Shown here one piece after another: positions 26,265 to 34,420 of a DNA stretch of 64,000 nucleotides. Position numbers and translations under genes: made by a program. Position 1 is the stretch's first letter; each line of letters opens with the position of its first letter. Source of the stretch: Bradyrhizobium sp. (GTDB lineage Bacteria; Pseudomonadota; Alphaproteobacteria; Rhizobiales; Xanthobacteraceae); assembly GCF_016219575.1 (NCBI RefSeq), contig NZ_JACRMG010000001.1, positions 1 to 64,000 on the forward strand, read 5' to 3'. Below the pieces are notes generated by a model. The model was not told the origin of the DNA, searched no databases, and worked only from the letters and a program-made list of their open reading frames with translations.

Positions 26265-27242
26265 ATGAGGGCTCTGCTCGTTGAGAACTACGTATCCGTA
26301 GCGGCTCTGCGCATTCGCGACGTGCCTAGTCCGAAGGTCGGGCCCGGCAACGTCCGCGTCCGCATCAAGGCCGCCGGCATCGGATTCGTGGAAGCGCTCA
26401 AGATCGCCGGGCGCTACCAAACCAAGGACCCGCTGCCGTTCGTACCTGGGACCGAGTTCGCCGGTCTCGTCGAGGAAGTCGGCGACGGCGTGACCTGGCC
26501 CCAGGTCGGCGAACGCGTCTTCGGTCCTTGCGCGCGCGGCGCGTTCTCCGACGAGATGTGCGTGCCGGCAGACGGACTGTGGCGGATCCCCGACCGCCTG
26601 TCCTTCGTTCAAGCGGCCGCCATCCCCGTGAACTATCTTACCGCCGCGTACGGGCTCATCGAACTGGCGGACCTGAGCGCGGGACAGCGCTTGCTGGTCC
26701 TGGGCGCGGCGGGCGGCACGGGTACGGCCGCGATGAAGTTCGGGCGGATGCGTGGCGCGCATGTCATCGCCGCGGCCGCATCCACGGAGAAGCGAAAATT
26801 CGGCCTCGCGCAGGGTGCCCACCAGGCCATCGACTACACGAAGGACGATTGGCGCAAGACGCTGAGTGCGATGACGGATGGAGCGCCGATAGACGTCGTC
26901 TTCGACACCGTCGGCGGCGATAGCTCGCCGATCGCCTTCCGTACCTTGGGCTGGCGCGGACGCCATCTGGTCGTGGGCTTCGCCGCAGGAACGATACCGG
27001 CTCTGCCCATGAACATCGCTCTGCTGAAGGGAGCGTCCCTGGTCGGCGTGGATAGCGCGCAGATCAGCAAGCGCGAGCCGGAAACCTACGGTCGGCTAAC
27101 GAAGGAAATCGTCGCCTGGCTCGACGCCGGAACGCTCGAGCCGCCTCCAACGATGGCGTTCCCGTTCGAAGAGTTTCAGGACGCCTTTGAAGCTATCAGC
27201 GCGCGGCAAGCGCTGGGGAAGATCGTAGTTGAAATGAAGTGA
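26265..27242 (+). CDS. NADPH:quinone oxidoreductase family MDR protein
   Basis: A 325-residue zinc-free MDR enzyme. It has FVPGTEFAGLVEEVG in the catalytic domain, the nucleotide site LGAAGGTGTAAMKFG and the family-typical ADLSAGQRLLVLG. It differs clearly from the MDR protein at 23665, so the two are not a recent duplication. Paralogues of this subfamily often travel with acyl-CoA ligases and acyl-CoA dehydrogenases and may act on enoyl-CoAs. A gap of 114 bases and an apparent change in sequence style separate it from the following transporter genes. Confidence 0.87.
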   Translation: MRALLVENYVSVAALRIRDVPSPKVGPGNVRVRIKAAGIGFVEALKIAGRYQTKDPLPFVPGTEFAGLVEEVGDGVTWPQVGERVFGPCARGAFSDEMCVPADGLWRIPDRLSFVQAAAIPVNYLTAAYGLIELADLSAGQRLLVLGAAGGTGTAAMKFGRMRGAHVIAAAASTEKRKFGLAQGAHQAIDYTKDDWRKTLSAMTDGAPIDVVFDTVGGDSSPIAFRTLGWRGRHLVVGFAAGTIPALPMNIALLKGASLVGVDSAQISKREPETYGRLTKEIVAWLDAGTLEPPPTMAFPFEEFQDAFEAISARQALGKIVVEMK

Positions 27243-27356
27243 TGCGCTTCGCAGCGAGAGCTGAAGGAAGCTCTTTGATCAGCGGAAACTCGCCCTTTTC
27301 GGGCATCTGCCGTCGCGAGAATTCTTGTTCCGAACGGCTAGAATGGAGATGTTAGT

Positions 27357-28112
27357 TTGGCAGTTGATATCATCCTCGAAGCTCAGGGGCTGACCAAGGA
27401 GTTCGCGGGCTTCTTTGCCGTCCGCGACGTTGCCCTCAAGGTCCGCCGCGGAAGCATCCACGCGTTGATCGGTCCGAACGGGGCCGGGAAGACCACGTGC
27501 TTCAATCTCCTGACCAAATTCCTGCAGCCGACCGCGGGGCAGATCCTCTACAAGGGACACGACATCACCGCGATGAAACCGGCCGATGTCGCCCGGCTCG
27601 GCCTGGTGCGTTCGTTCCAGATTTCGGCGGTGTTTCCGCATCTGACTGCGCTCGAAAACGTGCGGGTGGCGCTGCAGCGCCAGCACGGCCATTCCTTCGA
27701 CTTCTGGCGCTCCAAGTCGGTGCTCGACCGATTCAATCCGAAGGCGCTCGAGCTGCTCAACGACGTCGGCCTCAGCGAATATGCCAACACGCCGGCGGTG
27801 GAGATGCCCTATGGCCGCAAGCGCGCGCTGGAGATCGCCACCACGCTCGCGCTTGATCCGGAGATGATGCTGCTGGATGAGCCGATGGCCGGCATGGGCC
27901 ACGAGGACATCGACAAGATCGCAGCGCTGATCAAGCGCATCTCGGCGAAGTACACCATCCTGATGGTCGAGCATAACCTCAGCGTGGTCGCCAACCTCTC
28001 CGACATTATCACCGTGCTGACGCGCGGACAGGTGCTCGCCGAAGGCAATTATGCCGATCTCACCAAGGACGAGCGCGTCAAGGAAGCCTATTTGGGAGCC
28101 GGTCATGCCTGA
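27357..28112 (+). CDS. LivG-family ABC ATPase (second transporter)
   Basis: A 251-residue ATPase starting at TTG 27357 (MAVDIILEAQGLTKEFAG) with GGAG ten bases upstream; no in-frame ATG fits. Walker A is GPNGAGKTT, the signature region MPYGRKRALEIATTL, Walker B MMLLDEPMAGMG and the H-loop VEHNLS. It begins a LivG-F-H-M set, unlike the first transporter's H-M-G-F order. The partner binding protein is probably the one at 21505. It overlaps LivF by eight bases. Confidence 0.92.
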   Translation: MAVDIILEAQGLTKEFAGFFAVRDVALKVRRGSIHALIGPNGAGKTTCFNLLTKFLQPTAGQILYKGHDITAMKPADVARLGLVRSFQISAVFPHLTALENVRVALQRQHGHSFDFWRSKSVLDRFNPKALELLNDVGLSEYANTPAVEMPYGRKRALEIATTLALDPEMMLLDEPMAGMGHEDIDKIAALIKRISAKYTILMVEHNLSVVANLSDIITVLTRGQVLAEGNYADLTKDERVKEAYLGAGHA

Positions 28113-28851
28113 GACGAAGACGGCAACCAGGCCAGCCGCCGGCGCTGGCGGCGCGCAGGTACTATCGGTCAAGGATTTGCAGGCCTGGTACGGCGAATCG
28201 CACATCCTGCACGGCATCAATTTTCATGTGAAGGAAGGTGAGGTGGTCACGCTGCTCGGGCGCAACGGCGCCGGCAAGACCACCACGCTGAAGTCGGTGA
28301 TGGGCATCATCGGCAAGCGCTCGGGGTCGGTGCAGTTCAACGGCAAGGAAATCTCGCGGGCGTCATCCGACAGCATCGCCCGGCTTGGCGTCGCCTTCTG
28401 CCCGGAAGAGCGCGGCATCTTTGCAAGCCTCGACGTGCGCGAAAACCTGCTGTTGCCGCCGATCGTCTCCAGCGGCGGTCTTTCGCTCGACCAGATCTTC
28501 GAATTGTTCCCGAACCTGAAGGACCGGCTCAACAGCCAGGGCACCAAGCTCTCGGGCGGCGAGCAGCAAATGCTGGCGATCGCGCGAATCCTGCGCACCG
28601 GCGCGCGCTTCCTGATGCTGGACGAGCCGACCGAAGGGCTCGCCCCCGTCATCATCCAGCAGATCGGCCACACCATTGCGCGGCTGAAGAAGGAGGGCTT
28701 CACCATCCTCCTGGTCGAGCAAAACTTCCGCTTCGCCTCCACCGTGGCGGACCGCTACTACGTGGTCGAGCACGGCAAGGTAATCGACGGCTTTGCCAAT
28801 TCGGAGCTCGAAGCCAACATGGACAAGCTCCACACCTATCTCGGCGTTTGA
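28105..28851 (+). CDS. LivF-family ABC ATPase (second transporter)
   Basis: A 248-residue ATPase starting at ATG 28105 (MPETKTATRP) behind GGGAG. Walker A is GRNGAGKTT, the signature LSGGEQQMLAIARI, Walker B FLMLDEPTEGLAP and the switch VEQNFRF. An upstream in-frame ATG at 28051 lies inside LivG and is not preferred. This LivF has the full length and standard switch motif, unlike the shorter one at 13388. Confidence 0.92.
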   Translation: MPETKTATRPAAGAGGAQVLSVKDLQAWYGESHILHGINFHVKEGEVVTLLGRNGAGKTTTLKSVMGIIGKRSGSVQFNGKEISRASSDSIARLGVAFCPEERGIFASLDVRENLLLPPIVSSGGLSLDQIFELFPNLKDRLNSQGTKLSGGEQQMLAIARILRTGARFLMLDEPTEGLAPVIIQQIGHTIARLKKEGFTILLVEQNFRFASTVADRYYVVEHGKVIDGFANSELEANMDKLHTYLGV

Positions 28852-28865
28852 AGGACGACAGAGAG

Positions 28866-29753
28866 ATGCAAGCCCTTTACGCGCAGCTTCTGGTGGGACT
28901 GATCAACGGCTCGTTCTACGCGCTGCTCAGCCTCGGCCTCGCCGTCATCTTCGGCATGCTCAACATCATCAATTTCGCGCATGGCGCGCTCTACATGATG
29001 GGTGCGTTCTGCGCCTATTTCCTGCTCAACCTTGCGGGCATCGGCTACTGGTGGGCGCTGATCATCGCGCCGATCGCAGTCGGCGTTTTCGGCATGATCC
29101 TGGAGCGGACCATGCTGCAATGGCTGGCCGGCCTGGACCATCTCTATGGCCTGCTGCTCACCTTCGGCATCGCGCTGATCGTGCAGGGCTTGTTCCAGAA
29201 CTATTTCGGCTCTTCCGGTCTGCCCTATGCCATCCCCGACTATCCGCAGATCGGCGACTGGCGCGGGCTGCAGGGCGGCATCAATCTCGGCTTCATGTTC
29301 CTGCCGATTTACCGCGGCTGGGTGGTGATCTTCTCGCTGGTGGTGTGCCTTGCCACCTGGTTTCTGATCGAGAAGACGCGGCTTGGCGCCTACTTGCGCG
29401 CCGCCACCGAAAACCCGACGCTGGTGCGCGCCTTCGGCATCAACGTACCGCGAATGATCACCCTGACTTACGGCCTCGGCGTCGGCCTTGCCGCGCTGGC
29501 CGGCGTGCTGTCGGCGCCGATCAACCAGGTCCGCCCGCTGATGGGCGCCGACCTCATCATCGTTGTTTTCGCCGTGGTTGTGATCGGCGGCATGGGTTCC
29601 ATCATGGGCTCCATCATCACTGGCTTTGCGCTCGGGGTGATCGAGGGCCTGACCAAATACTTCTATCCCGAGGCCTCCAACACCGTCGTGTTCGTGCTGA
29701 TGGTGCTGGTGCTGCTGGTAAAGCCGACGGGACTGACTGGACGGGCAGCCTGA
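28866..29753 (+). CDS. LivH-family ABC permease (second transporter)
   Basis: A 295-residue permease from ATG 28866; a TTG at 28848 overlapping the LivF stop is less likely. About eight hydrophobic segments are present, with GLAVIFGMLNIINFAHGALY and GGMGSIMGSIITGFALGVIEG as LivH landmarks. It ends one base before LivM. Confidence 0.93.
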   Translation: MQALYAQLLVGLINGSFYALLSLGLAVIFGMLNIINFAHGALYMMGAFCAYFLLNLAGIGYWWALIIAPIAVGVFGMILERTMLQWLAGLDHLYGLLLTFGIALIVQGLFQNYFGSSGLPYAIPDYPQIGDWRGLQGGINLGFMFLPIYRGWVVIFSLVVCLATWFLIEKTRLGAYLRAATENPTLVRAFGINVPRMITLTYGLGVGLAALAGVLSAPINQVRPLMGADLIIVVFAVVVIGGMGSIMGSIITGFALGVIEGLTKYFYPEASNTVVFVLMVLVLLVKPTGLTGRAA

Positions 29754-29754
29754 C

Positions 29755-30774
29755 ATGAGCGCACTCACCGACGACACCCTGCCGGCATCGCCGCGAGCCG
29801 TGCGCGACGAGATGATTGTCTTCGTGGTGATGGCGGCGCTGCTCGCCATCGTGCCGGCGACCGGCATCTACCCGTTCTTCGTGATGCAGGCGCTGTGCTT
29901 CGCGCTGCTAGCCTGCGCGTTCAACCTGCTGATCGGCTTCGGCGGCCTGCTGTCGTTCGGCCACGCGATGTTCCTGGGGACGGCGGGCTATGTCACGGCG
30001 CATCTGCTCAAGGTCGGGCAGATCTCGTTTCCCTACTGGGCAGGACATTGGGTGGTCATCCCGCTGCCGCCCCTGTCGCCGGAACTCGGCATTATCGGCG
30101 GCGTGCTGGTCTCCGCCTTGCTCGCCCTGGTCACCGGCTACGTTTCGATCCGCCGCCAGGGCATCTACTTTTCGATGATCACGCTGGCGCTGTCGCAACT
30201 GCTTTACTTCATCTACCTGCAGGCGCCGTTCACCCACGGCGAAGACGGCATCCAGGGCATTCCGCAGGGCATGCTGTTCGGCTTCATCGACCTCTCCAAG
30301 CCGACCATCCTGTATTACGTCGTGCTTGCCGTCTTCCTCGCCGGCTTCCTCCTGATCTTCCGCACCATCAACTCGCCCTTCGGCGAAGTGCTGAAATCGA
30401 TCCGCGAGAACGAGCCGCGCGCGATCTCGCTGGGCTACAAGACCGACCAGTACAAGCTGCTCGCCTATATCGCGTCCGGAACACTGGCGGGCCTTGCCGG
30501 CTCGCTGAAGGTCTTCGTGGCGCAGAACGCCTCGCTCACCGACGTGCATTGGACGATGTCGGGTGAGATCGTGCTGATGACGCTGGTCGGCGGGCTCGGC
30601 ACCATCTTCGGCCCGATCGTCGGCGCGTTCATCATCATCGCCATGCAGCAATATCTCGCCGGGTTCGGCCAATGGGTGACGGTGATACAGGGCGTGATCT
30701 TCGTCGGTTGCGTGCTGGCCTTTCGTCGCGGGATCGTCGGTGAGGTCGCCAACAGAGTTGGTCACTCATTATAG
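29755..30774 (+). CDS. LivM-family ABC permease (second transporter)
   Basis: A 339-residue permease with LivM landmarks (IGFGGLLSFGHAMFLGTAGY, YFSMITLALSQLLYFIYL, GEVLKSIRENEPRAISLGY). It is the last gene of the operon. Its stop is only about 65 bases from the IS630-type element, so the original downstream context has been interrupted. The C-terminus looks complete. Confidence 0.93.
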   Translation: MSALTDDTLPASPRAVRDEMIVFVVMAALLAIVPATGIYPFFVMQALCFALLACAFNLLIGFGGLLSFGHAMFLGTAGYVTAHLLKVGQISFPYWAGHWVVIPLPPLSPELGIIGGVLVSALLALVTGYVSIRRQGIYFSMITLALSQLLYFIYLQAPFTHGEDGIQGIPQGMLFGFIDLSKPTILYYVVLAVFLAGFLLIFRTINSPFGEVLKSIRENEPRAISLGYKTDQYKLLAYIASGTLAGLAGSLKVFVAQNASLTDVHWTMSGEIVLMTLVGGLGTIFGPIVGAFIIIAMQQYLAGFGQWVTVIQGVIFVGCVLAFRRGIVGEVANRVGHSL

Positions 30775-30853
30775 AAGCCCCTCGTTAACTCATTTCTCGG
30801 GCCCTTGGGTGGTGGCGAACATTTTGCCCATGCAAAACTAAAGCGTGATGGCA

Positions 30854-31477
30854 TTAGGTTCGATAGCCTGAATTTTTGAGATAGTTGGCGCATTCGTCGG
30901 GGGTGAAGGCATCAAGAGCCTGGGCGATTGCGGCGCAGACCGCATCGACGGTCCGGGCGGCAGCTTTTCGAAGCAGGTGCTTGAGTTTGGCAAAGACCTG
31001 TTCGATCGGGTTCAGGTCGGGTGAGTATTTTGGCAGGAAGAAGAGCTTGGCGCCGACGGAGCGGATGAGCTGACGAACTGCTTTGCTCTTGTGGCTGCCG
31101 AGGTTGTCCAAGACGACGATATCGCCGGGCCGAAGGACGGGCAGGAGAACCTTCTCGATATAGGTCCGAAAGCTCACGCCATCGATCGGTCCCTCAATGA
31201 ACCATGGTGCATCGATCCGGTCATGGCGCAGGGCCGCCAGGAAGGTCATGGTCTTCCAGCGCCCATGGGGAACCTTGTCGGGAAGTCTGCGCCCCCGTGG
31301 CGCCCATCCCCGCAAGGGCGCCATATCGGTTCTTGTCCAGGTCTCATCGATGAAGACCAGCCGTTCAGCTTCGACGCGACCTTGATACTTTGCCCACTGG
31401 ACTCGCCGCCGAGCTATGTCGGGCCGATCGCGCTCGCCAGCCGCCACGCTTTTTTTTGAAGCTGAGTTTCTCGGCAT
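30854..31477 (-). CDS. IS630 transposase, frame B (DDE catalytic part)
   Basis: Holds the catalytic core: Asp in LVFIDETWTRTDM, Asp in DIVVLDNLGSHKS and Glu in SPDLNPIEQVFAKLKHL, the usual IS630 DDE arrangement. It overlaps frame A across the A8 slippery run, so the functional transposase is probably made by programmed frameshifting. Alone, its ATG lacks a clear ribosome-binding site. Its stop lies just inside the left terminal repeat. Confidence 0.88.
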   Translation of the reverse strand: MPRNSASKKSVAAGERDRPDIARRRVQWAKYQGRVEAERLVFIDETWTRTDMAPLRGWAPRGRRLPDKVPHGRWKTMTFLAALRHDRIDAPWFIEGPIDGVSFRTYIEKVLLPVLRPGDIVVLDNLGSHKSKAVRQLIRSVGAKLFFLPKYSPDLNPIEQVFAKLKHLLRKAAARTVDAVCAAIAQALDAFTPDECANYLKNSGYRT

Positions 31478-31793
31478 GCACGAAGTCCCACACCGAGTGG
31501 TAGTCGACCTTCAGGCCGTGGCCAGCAAGCTCGACAACGAGCCCGCGTATAGTGAAATCGCCCTCTCTGATCCGCTGCGACAGCCAGACCGCGTGGTCTC
31601 CTGAAACCGCCTTCGGCTTATGACCGCCCATCTGGCCAGGCTCAACGCTGCCGGTCTCCTCGACCCGCTGCATCCAGCCAATGGCCGTGCTGATCGCCAC
31701 CCCAAACTGCTTGGCGGCCTGATTGCGGGACATCCCGCCCTTGATCGCGGCCACGACGCGCTTGCGAATATCCAAGGAATAAGGCTTGCCCAT
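31365..31793 (-). CDS. IS630 transposase, frame A (DNA-binding part)
   Basis: Starts at ATG 31793 (MGKPYSLDIRKRVVAAIKGG); an in-frame ATG at 31820 is possible. It holds the paired helix-turn-helix typical of IS630 (MSRNQAAKQFGVAISTAIGW) and a second helical domain (GDFTIRGLVVELAGHG). The frame meets an A8 run on the coding strand (31450-31457 on the plus strand) at codons for FKKK, where a -1 or +1 slip would join it to frame B. Beyond that run the sequence is out-of-frame tail. Confidence 0.85.
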   Translation of the reverse strand: MGKPYSLDIRKRVVAAIKGGMSRNQAAKQFGVAISTAIGWMQRVEETGSVEPGQMGGHKPKAVSGDHAVWLSQRIREGDFTIRGLVVELAGHGLKVDYHSVWDFVHAEKLSFKKKRGGWRARSARHSSAASPVGKVSRSRRS

Positions 31794-32096
31794 CCATGCT
31801 GGCCTCCTTCCAGCCAGCATGGTGAATCAGAAACAGACTGATTTGGGAATCCCAAATCGATTCAACCTAACCCCATCCCGCTTTAGGCCGGTTGGTACAC
31901 TGACCCGAAAAAGGTGATACACAGCGGTGGTCACATCTTTGCCGGCGCTTTTGAGATTGCCTAATATTTCGGTTCTGGAGCGACATTTGGAGATTGTGAG
32001 GCCGGCCGAGGCGCGCGAAAGGCTTGCTGCTCAAGGGAACCGATAATGTTGGCTTCTAGGTTTGATCCGGCGAGCGGCTACGCGTGCGAGCCACAT

Positions 32097-32345
32097 CTAT
32101 CTGGAATAGCCTGCAACAAAAAGCCGAACGCCTCGTCGCACGATGGCAGCGATTTCCTCGGGGGACTGCGTCTCGCCAAGGAGGGCGCGCTCCCTGGCCT
32201 GGCCATAGACCAGCAACCCGTAATGGTGCACGGCCGCATCGAGATCGAGATCGGGGATTGGGAGCACGCCGCGATCGATCTGTTCGCGAAGGTAGTCCAC
32301 CGACGGACTGCGTAGGCGCTCCATCTGCCCGGATGCGACACCACG
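32097..32345 (-). pseudogene. TetR-family regulator fragment (C-terminal part)
   Basis: About 80 codons ending SPEEIAAIVRRGVRLFVAGYSR look like the C-terminal ligand-binding domain of a TetR regulator (VDYLREQIDRGVLPIPDLDL, HHYGLLVYGQARER). The N-terminal helix-turn-helix is missing. The coding trace ends near 32345, where a molybdenum-hydroxylase fragment begins on the opposite strand. It is probably a leftover of a divergent regulator/enzyme pair after deletion. Confidence 0.6.
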
Positions 32346-32350
32346 ACCAG

Positions 32351-32797
32351 GTCTCACGGCTTGCGGCCGCTACTGGAGGCGGGAAGGCCGGGCGTGGCTT
32401 CGCCTTGACCGAGTGCTTTCATTCCTTCGTCGGGCAGGTCGCCGATGTCGAGGTTTCCGGCGACACTATCCGCGTCCGGAAGGTGCACGCGGTCGTCGAC
32501 TGCGGCTTCGCCATCGACCCGCCCAACGTGACGGCGCAGGTGCGCGGCGCGATCAATTTCGGCCTTAGCGCCGCGCTCTACGGCAGGGTCGATTTCGACC
32601 AGGGCGCGGTAGTTCCGACCAATTTCGACAGCTATCCGGTCCTGATGCTCGACACCGCCCCCGCAATCAGCATCGAGATCGTCAATTCCGGCGCCGCCAT
32701 CGGAGGGGTGGGCGAGATCGGTACGCCGGCAATCGCCCCCGCCGTAGCAGATGCGATTTTCGCCGCCACGGGCAGGCGGTTGCGCTCCTGCCGCTGA
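32351..32797 (+). pseudogene. Molybdenum hydroxylase large-subunit fragment (C-terminal part)
   Basis: Residues from about 32351 onward (GRGFALTECFHSFVGQVADV, VHAVVDCGFAIDPPNVTAQV, NSGAAIGGVGEIGTPAIAP) match the C-terminus of xanthine dehydrogenase/isoquinoline 1-oxidoreductase-type molybdopterin subunits, including the GVGEIGTP pterin-site motif with its Glu. The first ~600 residues are absent. Near the end a one-base loss gives RRLRSCR-stop; the other frame continues LPLTLASA to a stop at 32812. The gene is therefore both truncated and frameshifted. Confidence 0.8.
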
Positions 32798-32934
32798 CGC
32801 TTGCGAGTGCGTAGACGTGGCGGATCGGTGAGACGGGGGGAACGCTATGGAATTGGCAGACTCTCAGGTGAAGGCAACATCCAGAAGCATCTCGGCCTCT
32901 GGGAAGTCACTGTTGGCCCCCACGGAGATTTACG

Positions 32935-33450
32935 TCACGCCGCTGCCTTGCGGCTCTTCAGCTTGGCCTTCTTCTCCAGAGAAGCTTTCTCCAAAGCCGG
33001 GCTCGCGCCCGGTCCAGGATGGACATGAACTTCCTTGGCCGAAAGCGGCTCCCCGCATTCCGAGCACACCATCACTGGATCAAACATCTTGCCGCACTTG
33101 CGATGCTCATGCAGCAGGGGGCGTCCGCGTTCGTCGACCATGTGGGTGTCGCCCCAATGGACGAGCGCCATCATGATCGGATAGAGATCGAGTCCCTTCT
33201 GCGTCAGGATATACTCGTGGCGTTTGGGCGACTCCTGATATGGAATGCGGCGCAGGACGCCCTGTCGAACCAGTTTTTTCAGCCGCTCTGCGAGCAAATG
33301 GCGGGTGATTCCAAGCGCTGACTGAAAACCCTCGAAGCGGCGCGTGCGCAGGAAGCATTCGCGGAGGATCAGAAGAGTCCAACGGTCGCCGATCACACCG
33401 ATGGTTCGAGCCATCGAACATGGCTCTTCCTCAAGTTCATCCCATTTCAT
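32935..33450 (-). CDS. HxlR family transcriptional regulator
   Basis: A 171-residue HxlR/MarR-like winged-helix protein from ATG 33450 (GGAGAG seven bases upstream). It has the family hallmark ARTIGVIGDRWTLLILRECF and an N-terminal Cys (residue 11) like that used by redox- or electrophile-sensing HxlR proteins. It also carries a C-terminal extension with HRKCGKMFDPVMVCSECGEP, a possible zinc ribbon (C-x9-C-x2-C), and a Lys-rich tail. It is divergent from the isomerase/CoA-transferase genes. Four matching dyads in the surrounding control regions are its likely binding sites. Confidence 0.92.
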   Translation of the reverse strand: MKWDELEEEPCSMARTIGVIGDRWTLLILRECFLRTRRFEGFQSALGITRHLLAERLKKLVRQGVLRRIPYQESPKRHEYILTQKGLDLYPIMMALVHWGDTHMVDERGRPLLHEHRKCGKMFDPVMVCSECGEPLSAKEVHVHPGPGASPALEKASLEKKAKLKSRKAAA

Positions 33451-33517
33451 TCGTGCTCTCCGGTTGACCGGCGCCTGTTCCGCTCGAATCATTCAGGGAA
33501 CCGCAAGCCGCGTATAC

Positions 33518-33534
33518 CATTCTAGATAGGTACT
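33518..33534. promoter_or_regulatory. Candidate HxlR site 1 (before hxlR gene)
   Basis: CATTC-TAGATAG-GTACT, a 17-bp variant of the AGTTC-N7-GWACT dyad seen at three other places in this module. It lies about 70 bases upstream of the HxlR start, suiting autoregulation. The left half-site matches only TTC, so this is the weakest copy. Confidence 0.4.
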
Positions 33535-33593
33535 AAAGTCGAAACAATACCCCCGCGGTCAGCCGAACTAGCAGAATCCAGGACAGATTTGAC

Positions 33594-33610
33594 AGTTCAA
33601 TTTTAGAACT
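33594..33610. promoter_or_regulatory. Candidate HxlR site 2 (before isomerase gene)
   Basis: AGTTC-AATTTTA-GAACT, a perfect dyad extended by one more pair each side (ACAGTTC/GAACTGT, 33592-33612). It is 79 bases upstream of the isomerase-like gene and 144 bases from the HxlR start. Confidence 0.6.
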
Positions 33611-33688
33611 GTATGAACGAATAGTAGCCAGGGTTCGGCTAGAAGATCACCAACCTGACCATCACTGCACTCTGCGGGAGGAGCTGAC

Positions 33689-34321
33689 ATGCCCCTGAAA
33701 GTTGAGTTCCTGTTCGATTTCGGCAGCCCGAACGCTTATCTGGCGGAGCTGGTCCTTCCGGGAATCGAACGGCGCACCGGCGTGAAATTCGAATATGTCC
33801 CGGTGCTGCTCGGCGGCATCTTCAAGGGGACCGGCAACATGTCCCCCTTTGACTCGCTTCGCGGGATCAAGAACAAGCCGGAATACCAGGCGCTCGAGAC
33901 TCAGCGCTTCATCCGCCGCCATAACATCACGAAATTCCGTCCGAATCCGTTCTTTCCGGTCAACACGCTGATGCTGATGCGCGGCGCCGTCGCGGCTCAG
34001 TTCGAAGGCATGTTTGAACCCTATTTCCGCGCGGCCTACCATCACATGTGGGAAGAGCCCAAGAAGATGGATGACCTCGAAACTTTCCGGAACGCATTCA
34101 TCTCCTCAGGCATCGATATCGACCGGTTGATTGCACGTGCGCAGCAGGATGACGTCAAGAAGGGGTTGATCGATCGAACTACCGACGCGGTTAACCGCGG
34201 AGCATTCGGCTCACCGACTTTCTTCGTTGGAAAGGAAATGTTCTTCGGCAAGGACCAGCTCCGTGACGTCGAGGAGTCGATCGTCGAACAGACCAGCCAG
34301 CTGGTTTCGAAAACGGCTTAA
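33689..34321 (+). CDS. 2-hydroxychromene-2-carboxylate isomerase-like DsbA-family protein
   Basis: A 210-residue kappa-class GST/DsbA-fold protein. The N-terminal FDFGSPNAYLA carries the catalytic Ser (residue 13) of 2-hydroxychromene-2-carboxylate isomerases (NahD). The thioredoxin cis-Pro motif is GAFGSPTFFV, and an all-helical insert lies between. NahD-type enzymes use glutathione to isomerise an aromatic catabolic intermediate. Homologues also occur in non-aromatic CoA pathways where their role is unknown. A GST gene nearby supports a glutathione-dependent step. Confidence 0.87.
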   Translation: MPLKVEFLFDFGSPNAYLAELVLPGIERRTGVKFEYVPVLLGGIFKGTGNMSPFDSLRGIKNKPEYQALETQRFIRRHNITKFRPNPFFPVNTLMLMRGAVAAQFEGMFEPYFRAAYHHMWEEPKKMDDLETFRNAFISSGIDIDRLIARAQQDDVKKGLIDRTTDAVNRGAFGSPTFFVGKEMFFGKDQLRDVEESIVEQTSQLVSKTA

Positions 34322-34420
34322 GGTTGGGAATTGAGGCCTGCAGAGCCGGGCCGACGTTTCGGGCTCGCATGAGGAAAACTCAGTCAGCCCAGCAACGAAG
34401 TAAACTAAGGGAGAATGCCC

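Larger units (their letters stand above)
30841..31883 (-). mobile_element. Complete IS630-family insertion sequence
   Basis: Terminal inverted repeats start AAGCGTGATGGCATTAGG (left, from 30841) and, read inward from 31883, AAGCGGGATGGGGTTAGG. They agree at 19 of 24 positions. The element is flanked by TA at 30839-30840 and 31884-31885, as expected for IS630/Tc1-type TA target duplication. It is about 1,043 bp and encodes a two-frame transposase. All DDE residues are visible, so it may still be active. Confidence 0.88.

Noticed and set aside
28836..30765. Two long minus-strand frames over the second LivH/LivM genes
   Set aside because: Compositional shadows (His/Gln/Asp-rich) of two clear permeases.
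30854..31820. IS630 transposase as a frameshifted pseudogene
   Set aside because: Two overlapping frames joined at an A8 run are normal for this family, and termini and DDE residues are intact.
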